A stretch of DNA of 64,000 bases from Dipteronia dyeriana (Eukaryota; Streptophyta; Magnoliopsida; Sapindales; Sapindaceae). Each line of letters starts with the position of its first letter. Positions within the stretch are counted from its first letter, which is position 1. A model generated the notes under the pieces. That model worked only from the letters and a program-made list of their open reading frames with translations, did no database searches and was not told where the DNA came from. A program made the position numbers and the translations under genes. Positions 23,901 through 34,947 of this stretch are shown here, piece after piece. Location of the stretch: contig CM065300.1 in NCBI GenBank assembly GCA_032871835.1, positions 2,547,768 to 2,611,767 of the forward strand. The letters are read 5' to 3'.

Positions 23901-26329
23901 TCACATTAAGTTGCAAAACCCAATTGACACAATGGTTAACAATATAAAGAACCAACTGGGGACACAGATTCTACAACAAGAACAAAAACTTAATCATTCA
24001 GTTACCATATATATGAGCATCCTGTAGTCTCTTGAAAGCTAAGTGCCAATTCTGTAGAATATTCTGGGTCTCTCCATGAGATAATTGTGTCTGCAAAAAA
24101 GAACAGGATCACTCTCATCAACCTTTTAAACCCTATTTTTCAGATCAAACCAAACTATTCAAGAAAGGTACTTGTACAGCCACTTGGCGGTGCCATATTT
24201 TTGCTGAAAAAAAAAACCTGCAACAGATACCATTCATTCATTGAAACAATATATACCTTCTTGCTTTCTGTAAATGTCATCTGGGCTGATACGGTGCAAA
24301 AGTATTGTCTCATTATCATCTTCATCAATGACAAACAAGCCCAGTTCTTCTGATCTCTGCATTATAAATTAGCATTCAATCAAATTCATGGAATCTCTTC
24401 TAGCCTATAATCTATAACTTTCATTTTAAAAAATGATTCTGTTAGAATCATACCCACAGAATCATACCCAACCAATATCAGGCAAAGGAATCAAGCATAC
24501 CTCCAAATAGTCAACTGTGACATGCCCAGTACCTTGGTCATCCCATTTACCATCATCATTCAAACGATATACCTTTACTCGCTGAAAATTTTTAAAAATG
24601 AGAAACCAAAGAAGAAAAAAGAAAAAATTTAATGACAAGTTCAATGGGCTTGTTTTGCCAAAGATGCAGTTTGCTGAAAATTTTAGAAAAATACAGCATC
24701 ATAGCAAAATGAACCAAGATCAATAATGGATGGACACATCATAATAAGTAAAACATCAAATGAGATAACTAGTCGAGTCCTAAATATGCTCATAAAAGTA
24801 ACTAACATAATATTTTCCAGATATTTGAATGGACTAAGTAAATTTCCAAATCTAAGACATGATTTGATCTAAATTCTAAATCACTAATGTGTTGATTTCA
24901 AGTTGACATTTATTTTCTTTGATCAAAACAAACATAATGTCAAATAGGTTAGACACATGAACCTCATAAGAGGAATCCCCGTTGCCCTCTAACTTTGAGT
25001 ACTGAAATCGTGCACTTTTGCTGCCACCCAATGAAACCCATTTACCCATGTCTACTATTCTTTTAACCACCTGTATGTCTCCAGAATATTGGTGCCAAAG
25101 AAAGGGTGGAACACTCATCTGTGGGAACTTGGCTTGTCCAAGTTTTGTTTTCCATAGACAGTGATTTTGAATCCTCAGCACCAAGTAGTCAAGTACATAT
25201 CTCTTTAGTCTCTATAACTATTTCCATCTGCTGGTTAGTTTTAATTCCTCAAAAACAACGTCGACATGAAAGGGACAGCTATCAGTAATAAATAGACATT
25301 AAAAATGATATTTAAACCCTCCTAGAACTACATGAAAGTGACTCATTTTGGCATTTTATATTTACAAACTTTATCCCTCCACAAGTCACGTCATGTCATT
25401 ACACTCTGAATAAAGGTAAGTAACTCCAAAAAATATATCAGAACAATCCGTCTTAGATTCGGTGATATAGCACCACATGCTAGGTAAAAGCAGAAAACCG
25501 CTAAATAAGAAAGGAAGAAAGTGTATGGCTACGTCTGATCATTATGCCGTTTCATGGAGAAAATAACTTAAAAGGGACTTGAATCTCGCACACTAACTTC
25601 TGCACCGACAACATCATAACAAACTACCAAGCTCCTAAAGCTAAGATAGAGACAAACCAAAAATACCAATTACCAACCAACCAATTGAAACCGAACCAAG
25701 CCACCCACATGCTAAAGAATCCATACCTAGCTAAATTGAGCCAGAGATAGTCCTTAACGTGTCATTACTGAGTTTGCTTAGCACAGACATGTCAAACTTA
25801 TCCTCCAAATTTATCACAGTACCTAATAAGCTCACCCAAGGTTGACCGTTTCTATCAAAACCTAACCTGCACATGTACCCTTCACTGCAACTTCTATCAA
25901 ATTGCTAGAACCCCATAAAATTGAGAAGCAAAAGGTACCAACTTACACATCTCTACACAAACCATTAAAAGAGTAAAAGGGCATAAAAAAATTACAGATT
26001 CACACCAAAAAGAGCTACAGTATTGACTCGATAGTTTTACTATGCAGCAGAGCAAAGACAACACCTCACACGAGTTTACACAACTAATTGACTCAGTCAT
26101 GACCTTCAAACAATCATCGGAAACAGAAACAATAACAACAGCAGCACTTCAATAAAATCAAAAGTTGAAATTAAGAGCTTCGAAACCCACTTCTAAACAA
26201 AACCAGCCAGTAAAAACTTCAATTCTAGGGTAAAACCAGCAGCAACAACAACAACAGCTTCAGAAAACGAACGAACGAACTAACCTGCATCGAATTAGCG
26301 TTCGCTTGCGACTTCTCTTGCGCGCCCAT
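14902..26329 (-). CDS. PP4R3: Protein phosphatase 4 regulatory subunit 3 (SMEK/PSY2-like), 24 exons, 873 aa
   Basis: Exons (minus): 26329-26285, 24581-24501, 24356-24257, 24090-24006, 23883-23834, 23344-23265, 22379-22320, 22151-22052, 21951-21874, 21292-21225, 21024-20956, 20871-20794, 20715-20620, 19938-19868, 18730-18653, 18462-18369, 17566-17468, 17153-16957, 16870-16756, 16235-16104, 16013-15906, 15816-15707, 15620-15525, 15433-14902. Frame is kept across all 23 junctions, giving 874 codons with the stop. An EVH1/PH-like domain starts at residue 16 (RVKVYRLNDDGKWDDQGTG), followed by the SMK-1 domain and ARM-like repeats (for example FLNQDPNLLRSYVVRQEG). The C-terminus is acidic and Lys-rich (YDDDEDDEDY, KKQRLGK), likely with a nuclear signal. 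SMEK proteins target PP4 phosphatase to nuclear substrates; in plants they act in miRNA biogenesis. Intron 1 is 1.7 kb. Confidence 0.95.
18491..18628. repeat. Tandem duplication (~65-70 bp, 2 copies) with (TA)n inside a PP4R3 intron
   Basis: A segment GGCCTAAAT.ATTGGGAAATAATA...GCAGCCAAGAAAACAAAAAATAAA occurs twice in a row in the intron between exons 15 and 16. The second copy has a longer TA run. Confidence 0.8.
18787..19750. mobile_element. Probable TIR transposon fossil in a PP4R3 intron
   Basis: In the intron between exons 14 and 15, the left edge reads ATGTTTAAAAAAATGTGAGG and then GGCG/CCTC-rich sequence. The right edge, read on the other strand, begins ATGTTTCATAAATCGGCTGA and is also GAGGCG/CTGCCT-rich. 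That mirrors known plant DNA transposons with GAGGCG subterminal repeats. Inside is a direct repeat of about 190 bp (about 19036-19225 and 19229-19412). I could not find a clear target duplication. Confidence 0.5.
24582..26284 (-). other. Large first intron of PP4R3 (1.7 kb)
   Basis: This intron holds AT-rich sequence and one open frame of 102 codons on the gene's own strand (24876-25184) that matches no family I recognise. I see no transposon ends. Long first introns in plant genes often carry enhancing elements, but nothing specific is visible. Confidence 0.6.
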
Positions 26330-27099
26330 CGCCACAGCTCAACTCTATCTCTCCCTCTCCCTCTCCGAATCCAACTCGCAACCCGAATTAAATTGAACAG
26401 ATAACGAAAAATCGAAATAATCAACTTCAAGGCGCGACAGAAATTAGGGTTTTGCGGACGAAGATAGAGAAAGTTAATAAAAAAGAAAACAAAAGGCGGG
26501 AGATTTTGTGGTACTTGGAGGATCAATTGGAAACCCTAACCGCCATTACCAACGCAGTACTCTGAAAACTTCGATTCTCTCTCTAATTATTTCGCTCACT
26601 GTTTTTTTTTTCCTTTTCTTTTCTTTTCTTTTTATTCTTTTCTGTGTGCAAGTGTCCGTCCGCGACGAGAAAGAAAAAGAAAAAATATATGTTAGAATTG
26701 GGGGATTTTCGTTAATGCCCTTAGTTTTTGTTCAAATTACGGAGGGAGCCTTTACCTTGTTTTTAATAAGATTAATTAAATTAATTTTTGTGCAAATTGC
26801 AACAAATATTTATCGCACGCGTTGTATACTTGTATATGCTTGTGGAGTTGTGGGGGGCCATTCGGCGCACGTGCGTCGATGGTGATGATGATGACACGTG
26901 TCGATTGAGATATGGCGCCTCCTTTAGCGAGAGGACGGTGACTCGGTGAGAGATTGTTGGCTGTGGCACGAAAATGTACACAATGTCAATAACAGGCTGT
27001 GTGTGAGTCAGTTTTGCTTGTGTCATTTGGAAGCTGATGAGGTACCACGTGGCGGTTAGTGATTGGGGAGAGTGGTTGTACAGTAACAGAATCGAGTTC
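26330..27099 (-). promoter_or_regulatory. PP4R3 5' UTR and promoter region with three distal G-boxes
   Basis: Immediately upstream of the start is a CT/GA-rich UTR-like stretch (26340-26370). Farther upstream are CACGTG palindromes at 26868-26873, 26895-26900 and 27046-27051, about 540-720 bases from the start codon. A poly-pyrimidine stretch lies at 26600-26640. An open frame at 26508-26885 is not supported as a gene. Confidence 0.5.
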
Positions 27100-27269
27100 A
27101 CTCACCCCTGTGGTGGGTGAGCATTACCCACCGTATGGTTGACATATGTCCAGGGAGGGATAAATTTATCTTAAAAGATGATAGTGTTTGGACAAATTTA
27201 CCCCCTCCATGAACACATGACATCCATGCAGAAAGGGGTAATGATCACTCACCCTCAAGGTGGGTGAGC
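27100..27269. mobile_element. Small MITE-like inverted-repeat element (~170 bp)
   Basis: The left arm ACTCACCCCTGTGGTGGGTG...GCATTACCC pairs with the right arm GGGGTAATGATCACTCACCC...GGTGGGTGAGC. The arms are about 30-35 bp with a ~100-bp centre, and each arm itself contains a small CTCACCC/GGGTGAG palindrome. No clear target duplication was identified. Confidence 0.6.
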
Positions 27270-27391
27270 AAAAATTGACTCCAGAGAATCGATCCAGGGA
27301 AAAGATTTTCGATGCATTTGATGCATTGCTAATCGGTGCACCAGCATGAAAATGTAATATATTATATATAGCATGAAAACATACGGTATTA

Positions 27392-27694
27392 GTGTTCGTT
27401 TGGTTGAACTTTCTACTGGTTAAAAGGTCTACGAAAGTCTATTTGGATTTTTTAGAATTGTTTGGTTAGGCTTTTAAGAATATATATTTTTAATTGAGTA
27501 GAGACTAGTAGAGTTTAAACCTCTACTAGGTAAAACTCATGGGGGATACTTTTCCAAATAGATATTTAAAAAAAAAAAATACCAACTAAACAATTATATA
27601 TATATATATATATATAAACTATATTTCTAATAGATCTACTGCAAGTAAATCTTTTACCAACAAAGGTTTTTCAAAAGCTCAACCAAACAAGCTC
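27392..27694. mobile_element. PIF/Harbinger-like (Tourist) MITE, copy A
   Basis: The 303-bp element has terminal inverted repeats GTGTTCGTTTGGTTG and, at the other end, CAACCAAACAAGCTC. It is flanked by the 3-bp repeat TTA at 27389-27391 and 27695-27697, the PIF/Harbinger signature. A second copy of the same family is at 31213-31518. The centre contains an AT microsatellite (27595-27617). Confidence 0.85.
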
Positions 27695-27697
27695 TTA

Positions 27698-29268
27698 GTC
27701 ACGTTCACATTTTTATAGATCGTATGTATCACTCAACATTGTATTTGTGTACGGAATATTTTCTAATGTTATCTGTAACTACCGATTAAAATAACAAGAT
27801 CAACGGAATTATCGTTACTATAAGTTGATGGAAATAATGTTATCGATGGATATTAAAATAAAATTCCCGAAAAGTATGAAAATTTTGCTAAAATCATAAA
27901 AACAATTTAATAAAACTCATTAAAAAGTTTAAATTACCAATAATCTAACCTCAAAAAAATCAAATAAATAACATCTAACCGCTATAGGATATAAATATGA
28001 ATATAGTGCATATATGAGTTATGTAATTTTAGAAGTCATATGAATTTTAGTATTGAAATGAAGATCTAACGATTCAAACGTATTATGGCTATCATATTAA
28101 TTCATACAATACCGATACCATGGGGCATGGTATGCAATTTGAATAATTTTAAGTATAATCACGAACATACCACATGTAATCTTAAGGATAATTGGAGTCA
28201 TAAACATTAGAGAGGAAACCAAAAGTAGTCATCCAAAACATTTGAATGTCGTTTCTAACAAAATATAAAAGTTTAATCGTTAATAACTATTTTTTATAAA
28301 TTACTTGAATACTCGTATTTAAATACCGTGAAAAAAAAAGTAAAGAGAGAGGAAGAGGTGTTGTCACCGAGAGAAAATAGAGAGAAGAGAGTGTTATCGC
28401 CGTCGCTGGAGTAGCCGGAAGAGAAGAGGTCGTCATCGTAGCTCGGAGACGAATCCACCATTCACCGGAGAAGATTGATTTCTAATATATATATGTTTTC
28501 ATAATAACGGTAATATTACAAGTTTTGATAGAAGATTACAAATTTTCGAACTAGTAAAAGCGAAATTTGAAATCTTATAGAAAAAACATTAAATCTTATT
28601 TAAAGAAGATTTCAAGTTTTTATAGAAGATTTCGTGTTTTAACATAATATTTCAAGTTTTCGAACCAGTGAAACTTGAAATCTTCTAGAAAAAACATAAA
28701 ACCCTATTTAAAAAAGATTTCAAGTTTTCAAACTAGTGAAACTTGAAATATTTTGGAAAAAGCATTAAACCTTATTTAATTCAATTATTCACAAAAATAA
28801 TGCAATAACGCTAAAACACTAAAACCATGTTAAAGTAACTGTTTACAACTCAATTAATAAACAAATGAAATATATTTATACACATTAAACCGATTTATAG
28901 CAAATTGGAAAAGTTTTTATATGTTCACTTATTCAAATCTTCAATGTGATTCCGAAATCAAACTATTTTCTAGCTAGTCAATTTGTACGAACAACAATAG
29001 TGTGTCCATTAGTGTTCAATTTGCCAGAATAACAATCATAATTTGATGATGAATAAGGAAGAGGACGGTACAAAAATTAACAAAAGAAAATAGAAAAATC
29101 AATGTTGCGGGTATTTTTGTAATATATGAGTATACACTATTTTTTTTTTGTTAAGAAATGATTATTACTAATTAAACTTTCGTATATGATTAAAAACGAA
29201 TTTCTTATATTAGAGGTAGTCAATTTTATCGATTTTCGCTAGAAGTGTAAAACCTTAGCACTGAGCCC
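27698..29268. other. AT-rich intergenic DNA with a local tandem repeat
   Basis: No gene is seen. At about 28525-28775 a block of the type AGTTTTCGAACTAGTGAAAC, TTGAAATCTTCTAGAAAAAA, TTAAACCTTATTTAAA recurs three times at about 28530, 28646 and 28718. A GA-rich stretch at 28340-28470 resembles a 5' UTR, but no reading frame follows. Confidence 0.5.
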
Positions 29269-29271
29269 TAA

Positions 29272-29669
29272 AGCATTGTTTGGTAAGAGGGGAATATGGA
29301 GGGAGGGAGAGGGTTGGAGGGAGAGCTCAAATCCCTTATTTGGTTGGAGGGATAAGGGAGATGAGAGGAGAGAGAGATGATCATTCTGGGCCCATCAAAA
29401 GGGATCCACCCATCATTGGGTGGATGAGAAAGGAGGAAAAGAAAATTGTTTGAAAATTACTATAAGGCCTTCCATTTTTTTATTACCCTCCAATTTATTA
29501 TAGGACAATATAGTAATTTTATAAATTATATACCAATCCATCCATTCAACTCTCTTTTCTGTAACAAACAACACGAATGACTAATGTTATCCTCTCCATC
29601 ACTTATACTCTCTCTCCCTCTTAATTCATCCATCCCTCTTACTCTTTCTCCCTCCTACAAAACATAGTG
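29272..29669. mobile_element. MITE with AGGGAGG-rich ends, TAA target duplication
   Basis: Left end AGCATTGTTTGGTA and right end (complement) CACTATGTTTTGTA are of equal length and flanked by TAA at 29269-29271 and 29670-29672. The subterminal sequence is GGGAGGGAGAGGG on one side and CCCTC/CTCCC on the other. A related, interrupted copy lies at about 35338-36576. Confidence 0.78.
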
Positions 29670-29672
29670 TAA

Positions 29673-30891
29673 GTGCATAGATTCAAAACTAATCGGTAAA
29701 AAATATTTATATTAATGATGGCATGTACTTTAAAAGATAAAAAAAAATATTATATTTTTGTTGGAAAATATATAAAAAAAAACTATGATATTTTGAAAAA
29801 GAGGAAAAACAAAAATAAAAAATGAGATAAAAAGATTAGAGATTATCATAAATATTGGGCATTACATTAATGGAAGTATACCGATTATTTTACAGATATT
29901 TATAGAATTTGATATTATGTAAATTTACACTACACATTTATAAATATTTATATTATATAAAAATATGATATTTCAATTATCTATGATATTTCTAAAAAAA
30001 ATCCAAAAAAAATAAATAATGGAAAGGATATTGTACCCCCATATTGATATGGGTACATTTGAGTTACTGAAATATCGAGGATATTATAAATTTTCCAATC
30101 ATTGTATGTAACATTATTTTAGAGTTATAGTATATTTCAAAGGTATGCCATTTATTAGATTTTCATTAAACGACTCAAATAAATAAGAAATTGTAACAAT
30201 TTTAAAAAATAAAAATTGATAAATAACTTTTTTACAATCATCCATCCCAAATTTTAATGTTAACAATAAATAATTTGTCACATAATTTGAATTTGTTTTT
30301 AATTTGATTGTTAATGCTTTTATTACTATTACTCTTGCTTGAATTATAAAGTTGTTAAATTATACTAATCTAATGACTTTTTATTTAAACATGTTACTGT
30401 AGATTTTATTTTAATTTTGTAAATTTACATCAAAACATATAAAGAGTGGGTCGATTGTATCATACACTGATATATATTCTTACAGTATCAGGGAGAAAAT
30501 TGTATTGATATCTATTTCTATAATATCTATTAAAAAAGTCTACACACGTAATTGTAAAATACATTCGGTAAGACTCAAGTATTTTATCAATAATGTAGAT
30601 TTTATCAATAATGTAGAAGTGTACTCAAACGGGCTAGGAGGGGAATGTGCTATTACTTGTTATCTATTTTTTTTTTATGTTTTTTACTTATTTACTTCAA
30701 AAAATTGTTGATCAAATATTTGGTCAACAAAAGTGCACATTTACAAACATATGTTTCATCAACTGAATGGTTTTTCTTTAATCTATATAAGCACATAAGT
30801 AAAATGCACGTGGCAGTTGACTAGCATGCTGCTATATATGGTCCATTTACTGCTCGATTAAATAATCTGTTTCTGCATTGTTTCACAAGCA
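29673..30891. other. AT-rich intergenic DNA
   Basis: No gene, RNA or clear repeat is recognised. Sequence is dominated by A/T runs. A small duplication of TTTATCAATAATGTAGA is seen at about 30583-30617. Confidence 0.6.
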
Positions 30892-30896
30892 TGCTC

Positions 30897-31121
30897 TAAA
30901 CAAAATTGATTGTGGAAAATTCCTGTATATTGTAATACTTCAAATGTACATGCCTAGCTACTGTATATAAGTACATAGGAGCTATTCTAGGAAGAAAAAG
31001 TCACGGTCCTAAAATAACTTTAGTCTAAATGCTGATTGTTTGTTTGATCCATACTTTTCTCCTATCACATGATTGAATGCAGATCAATCACATATGAATG
31101 CAGATTTTCTTTCCTTTAACA
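30897..31121 (-). repeat. 3' LTR of the Ty1/copia element
   Basis: On the minus strand it begins TGTTAAAGGAAAG and ends TTTTGTTTA. It is 225 bp and adjoins the polypurine tract. The terminal bases are TG..TA rather than TG..CA. Confidence 0.9.
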
Positions 31122-31212
31122 CTCCCCCTCAAGTTGGAGTATGAATGTCAATGACACCAAACTTGTTGAGGTGTGTGTGAAACGCCGGTGCTCTTAACGG
31201 TTTAGTGAATAA

Positions 31213-31518
31213 GTGCTCGTTTGGTTGAGTTTTCTATTGGTTCCAAAGGTCTACGAACGTCTATTTAAGTTTTTTAGAGTTGTTCGGTTGGGCTTTTGAG
31301 AATGTTTATTTTTAATTGAGTAGAGACTAGTAGAGTTTAAACCTCTACTAAATAAAAGCTCATGGGGAGGTACTTCTCCAAATATATATTTTTTTAAAAA
31401 AATCTACCGACCAAACAATTAGATTTTTTTTTTTTTCAAAAAGTCTATTTCTAATAGATCTATTACAAGTAGATCTTTTACCAATATAAGTTTTTGAAAA
31501 ACCCAACCAAACAAGCTC
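31213..31518. mobile_element. PIF/Harbinger-like (Tourist) MITE, copy B, nested in the copia element
   Basis: The 306-bp element is bounded by GTGCTCGTTTGGTTG and CAACCAAACAAGCTC, with TAA duplicates at 31210-31212 and 31519-31521. It is close to copy A at 27392-27694 over its whole length. It interrupts the retroelement at the conserved ADLFTK tail of RNase H; removing it and one TAA restores continuity of that coding trace, so it inserted after the retroelement. Confidence 0.92.
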
Positions 31519-31521
31519 TAA

Positions 31522-31947
31522 ATCTGCAATTTGACTTCCTGTTGGCATGTAGGCTATCTTCACTTCTTCTCTTCGGATTCTCTCACGGATTGTGTGACAA
31601 TCTAATTCAATATGTTTCGTCCGCTCGTGGTAAACTAGATTGGCAGCAATGTGTAAAGCTGCCTGATTGTCGTAAACTAAATTTACCGGTTCAAGATAAG
31701 GTACCTGTAAATCTTTCAACAAATATCTCAACCAAGTGAGTTCACAAACTGCTGCAGCCATGGAGCGATATTCTGCCACCGCTGATGATCTTGACACGGT
31801 TGCCTGCTTCTTACTTTTCCATGACACAAGTGACTTGCCAAGAAAAGTACAATAACCTTTCACTGACCGTCGTGTAATCAGGCATCTTGCCCAGTCGGCA
31901 TCACAATATCCAATCAAGTGAAGTGAACAGTTTGAAGGAAATAGCAA
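31522..31947 (-). pseudogene. RNase H remnant of the Ty1/copia element
   Basis: Typical copia RNase H motifs are seen: [35 protein letters not shown] and [11 protein letters not shown]. The frame is open until the nested MITE truncates it. Confidence 0.88.
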
Positions 31948-32058
31948 GCCTTACCCCAGAGCTGCCTTCAAGTATTGGAGTAGTCTATGTGTAGCTTTGA
32001 GGTGATGCTACTTTGGTTCCTGTATGAATTGACTGAGAATATTCACGGAGTACGTAAT

Positions 32059-32877
32059 TTACGGTCGACTGATTGTGAGGTAGATCAGCTTCCCAATTAA
32101 TCGTCGGTACCGAATGGGATCCTTGAGGGCTTCACTTCCTGTTTCTATTAGTATCAAGTCAGGTTCCATGGGAACCTTCGCTGGTTTCGCTCCGAGTAAT
32201 CCGGCTTCCTCTAATATGTCTAATGTATATTTTCGTTGACAAACTGTAATTCCAACTTTGGAACGTGCAACTTCGATTCCAAGGAAATATTTGAGCAGTC
32301 CAAGATCTTTAATCTTGAAACAATTATTAAGGAACTTCTTGAGATCATCGATGGTTTTCTCATCATTTCCTGTTATGACCATATCATCAACATAAAGTAG
32401 CACAATAGTAATGGAATTTCCATAGACCTGTGTAAACAAAGAGTAGTCGGCGCGTGATTGGTGGAAGCCAATTTCTTGAATTGCACAAAAGAAACATCGA
32501 AACCAACTGCGGGATGCTTGCTTAAGGCCATCAAGGGACTTGTGAAGTCAACAAACGACATTCTCCCCCTATCGATGAGAACCTGAGGGAGGAAACATGT
32601 ACACCTCTTCTGTGAGTTCTTCGTGGAGAAAGGGATTTTGCACGTCCATTTGATGTAATGGCCAATTTCGGACTGCAGCAACCGCTAATAGGCAATGAAC
32701 AGTGATTAATTTGGCAATAGGAGCGAAGGTATATTTGTAATCGACGCCTTCACGTTTAGTGAATCCTTTGGCAACAAATCGAGCTTTGTATCGCTCAATG
32801 GAGCCGTCAGCATGATATTTGATCTTGAAGACCCATTTGCAGCCGATAGGATGTTGTCTAGAAGGAAGAGAAACCAT
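32059..32877 (-). pseudogene. Reverse transcriptase remnant of the Ty1/copia element
   Basis: Two frames carry RT: 32569-32877 with [20 protein letters not shown] and [11 protein letters not shown], and 32059-32439 with the catalytic LLYVDDMVITG and the LKYFLGIEVARS block. A frame change lies between them near 32440-32570. Confidence 0.9.
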
Positions 32878-33192
32878 GGACCATGTGTGATTATCCTCAA
32901 TGGCCTAAATTTCAGAGTTTATAGCTTCAACCCATCAGGGTCATGCCGGACTTGTTCATAAGTTGCTGGTTCAACCAGGCGAGATATATTATGCATAAAT
33001 GAACGATATTTATCAGAGAACCCAGAGTAAGAAGCATACCGTTACAATGGATAGAAAGTGCCGGACGTGGAGGAAGAAGAGTCGTCAGAGCCCAGGACAG
33101 CAACATGATACATTTTGTAATCTCGAAGATGAGGACAGGGGTCGGTGAGTTCGAGATGAGCGATGAGGTTCAGGGATTGCGGTGATTATCTA

Positions 33193-34110
33193 TTATGGTG
33201 GTGATGGATTGACCGTTACAGGTGGAGGCGACGAGATGGGAGAGAGGGGATTTGATGGTGATGGTGAAGACTGGTGTGAACAATATAGTGCTGGCAATTC
33301 CGTCGGTGATGATGATGATGACGGTGTGGAGGTGTCGGCCGTCGGAGGTGTGGTGTGCGAATGAAGAAGGTCGAGTAGTGTGTCTGTCAAAAGGGTAGGG
33401 TGAGGAAGTGTATGTGTTGAGTGATCAGAGATGTTAGGCTGTGGGAAATGAATTGGGCCAGCAGGAAGAGGTAAGACTAGATAATCTTCTTGATTTTCTG
33501 GTGGAAGTTTAGTTAAATGAAGTATATGTTCATGGAAAGTAACATCGTGAGAAGTAAAATTTTTATTTTTTTCAAGATCATAAATGTGGTAACCTTTTTG
33601 CCCAAGAGGATATCCGATGAAAATGCAACGACGTGCACGATAATCAAAATTGTTATCGGGAGTGAGATTGGTGGCATAACATAAGCAACCGAAAACCCGA
33701 AGGTTGGAATAAATTGGCGGAGTCTCGTGTAAGAGTTCATATGGAGATTTGTGGGTAAGTAGAGGTGTGGGTAGGCGATTGATAAGGTAACACACTGTTT
33801 GGACAGTCCCCCCCCAAAAAAAATGTAATGGTAAATTCGCCTGAAATCGTAGGGCACAGGCTACATTTAAAAGATGGCGATGTTTACGCTCGACTACCCC
33901 ATTTTGTTGGGGTGTATGAGCACATGTGTGTTGAAAAATGGTACCATGTTCTTCAAGAAAATAACGCATTGATGTGAATTCACCCCAATTATCGGCACGT
34001 CAAAATCTTAATGTTTCGATGGAATTGAGTTTTGACCCAAGAGAATAAAGATTTTAATAGAGATTGAGTGTTGGATTTATTTAAAACTCATAAGATAAAC
34101 CTAAGCAAAA
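33193..34110 (-). pseudogene. Integrase (C-terminal part) of the Ty1/copia element
   Basis: An open frame at 33193-33969 carries HTPQQNGVVERKHRHLL with the catalytic Glu, then the GKS/GYPLGQKGYHIYDL region and a Pro/Ser/Thr-rich linker. Just upstream a degraded ADNWGEF motif marks the second catalytic Asp. The HHCC zinc domain and the first Asp are absent. Confidence 0.88.
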
Positions 34111-34119
34111 TGAGTAAAA

Positions 34120-34628
34120 TCATCGACAATGGTTAGAAAATAACGATCCCCATAATGTGTGTGAATTTTGTGTGGTATGCTGAAACATAGATTCTCGAAT
34201 TTGATAGATTCTCGAATCGTCTCCTTGAGAGAATCTGTCATGGAGGTCGCTCCAAATCGTTGTTGCCGTATCAGAGAAAATGGCGCTACGGGATATGTCG
34301 GGTTGGATAGAATGGAGGATCCAAGTTATCACCAATCATTATAGCATTGCCACAATGGAAATCTCGCATCGCCTGCTAGTGGAGCCTTCACAGATCCGTC
34401 GGTTAGCCCAAGCTTGTTCTTAGCGCTGAGGCTGAGGCGCATTGAGCGGCTCCATTCTCCGTAGTTGCATCCATCCAGCCGTGTGTTAACCAGGGTAAGT
34501 TCTGGTGTGTCTAAGTGGTGCAAGACTAGAGGATCGGGTAATGTTGCTTCCTTCTCCTCTATGCCTTTGGATGTGGAATTTTTGGTTTTTCCTGGGTTTT
34601 CAACCTTGTTATTGTCTGTGTCGACCAT
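34120..34628 (-). pseudogene. gag N-terminal remnant of the Ty1/copia element
   Basis: Two frames encode a UBN2-type gag: LDGCNYGEWSRSMRLSLSAK in 34329-34628 and FSDTATTIWSDLHDRFSQGD in 34120-34335. The end of gag, the zinc knuckle and protease are missing, because the sequence passes directly into integrase near 34110-34130. Confidence 0.85.
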
Positions 34629-34709
34629 GTTGTCGATGTAGTGGTGTTTGGGCTGTTTGTGGCGGAAGGTGTTAGGCTAGAGACACCAGAATCGGGTGCT
34701 CTGATACCG

Positions 34710-34942
34710 TAAATAAAATTTGATTGTGGGAAATTTATGTATATTGCAATACTTCAATTGTACAAGCCTAACTATTATATACAAGTATAGAGGAGTTATT
34801 ATAGGAAGAAAAAGTCACGATCCTAAAATTACTTTAGTCTAAATGTTGATTGTTTGTTTGATCCATAATTTTCTCATATCACTATAAATTACATTGAATG
34901 CAGATCAATCACATATGAATGCAGGTTTTCTTTCCTTTAATA
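34710..34942 (-). repeat. 5' LTR of the Ty1/copia element
   Basis: On the minus strand it begins TATTAAAGGAAAG (expected TG changed to TA) and ends TTTTATTTA directly before the primer site. It is 233 bp and clearly homologous to 30897-31121, with small indels. Confidence 0.9.
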
Positions 34943-34947
34943 TGCTC

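Larger units (their letters stand above)
30892..34947 (-). mobile_element. Ty1/copia LTR retrotransposon, internally deleted, with a nested MITE
   Basis: Read on the minus strand, LTRs lie at 34942-34710 (5') and 31121-30897 (3'), flanked by the 5-bp duplicate TGCTC at 30892-30896 and 34943-34947. The primer site complement GCTCTGATACCG is at 34698-34709, and the polypurine tract (plus-strand CTCCCCCTCAAGTT) is at 31122-31135. Domain order is gag, integrase, RT, RNase H, which defines Ty1/copia. The gag end, protease and integrase N-terminus are missing. A MITE (31213-31518) cuts the very end of the pol region. Frames contain stops, so the copy is non-functional. Confidence 0.94.

Noticed and set aside
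24876..25184. 102-codon open frame in PP4R3 intron 1, considered as an extra exon
   Set aside because: Exons 1 and 2 already join in phase across it and the translation resembles no part of SMEK proteins.
26508..26885. 125-codon plus-strand frame upstream of PP4R3
   Set aside because: Low-complexity Phe/Ile/Leu-rich translation of a pyrimidine-rich promoter stretch, with no recognisable domain.
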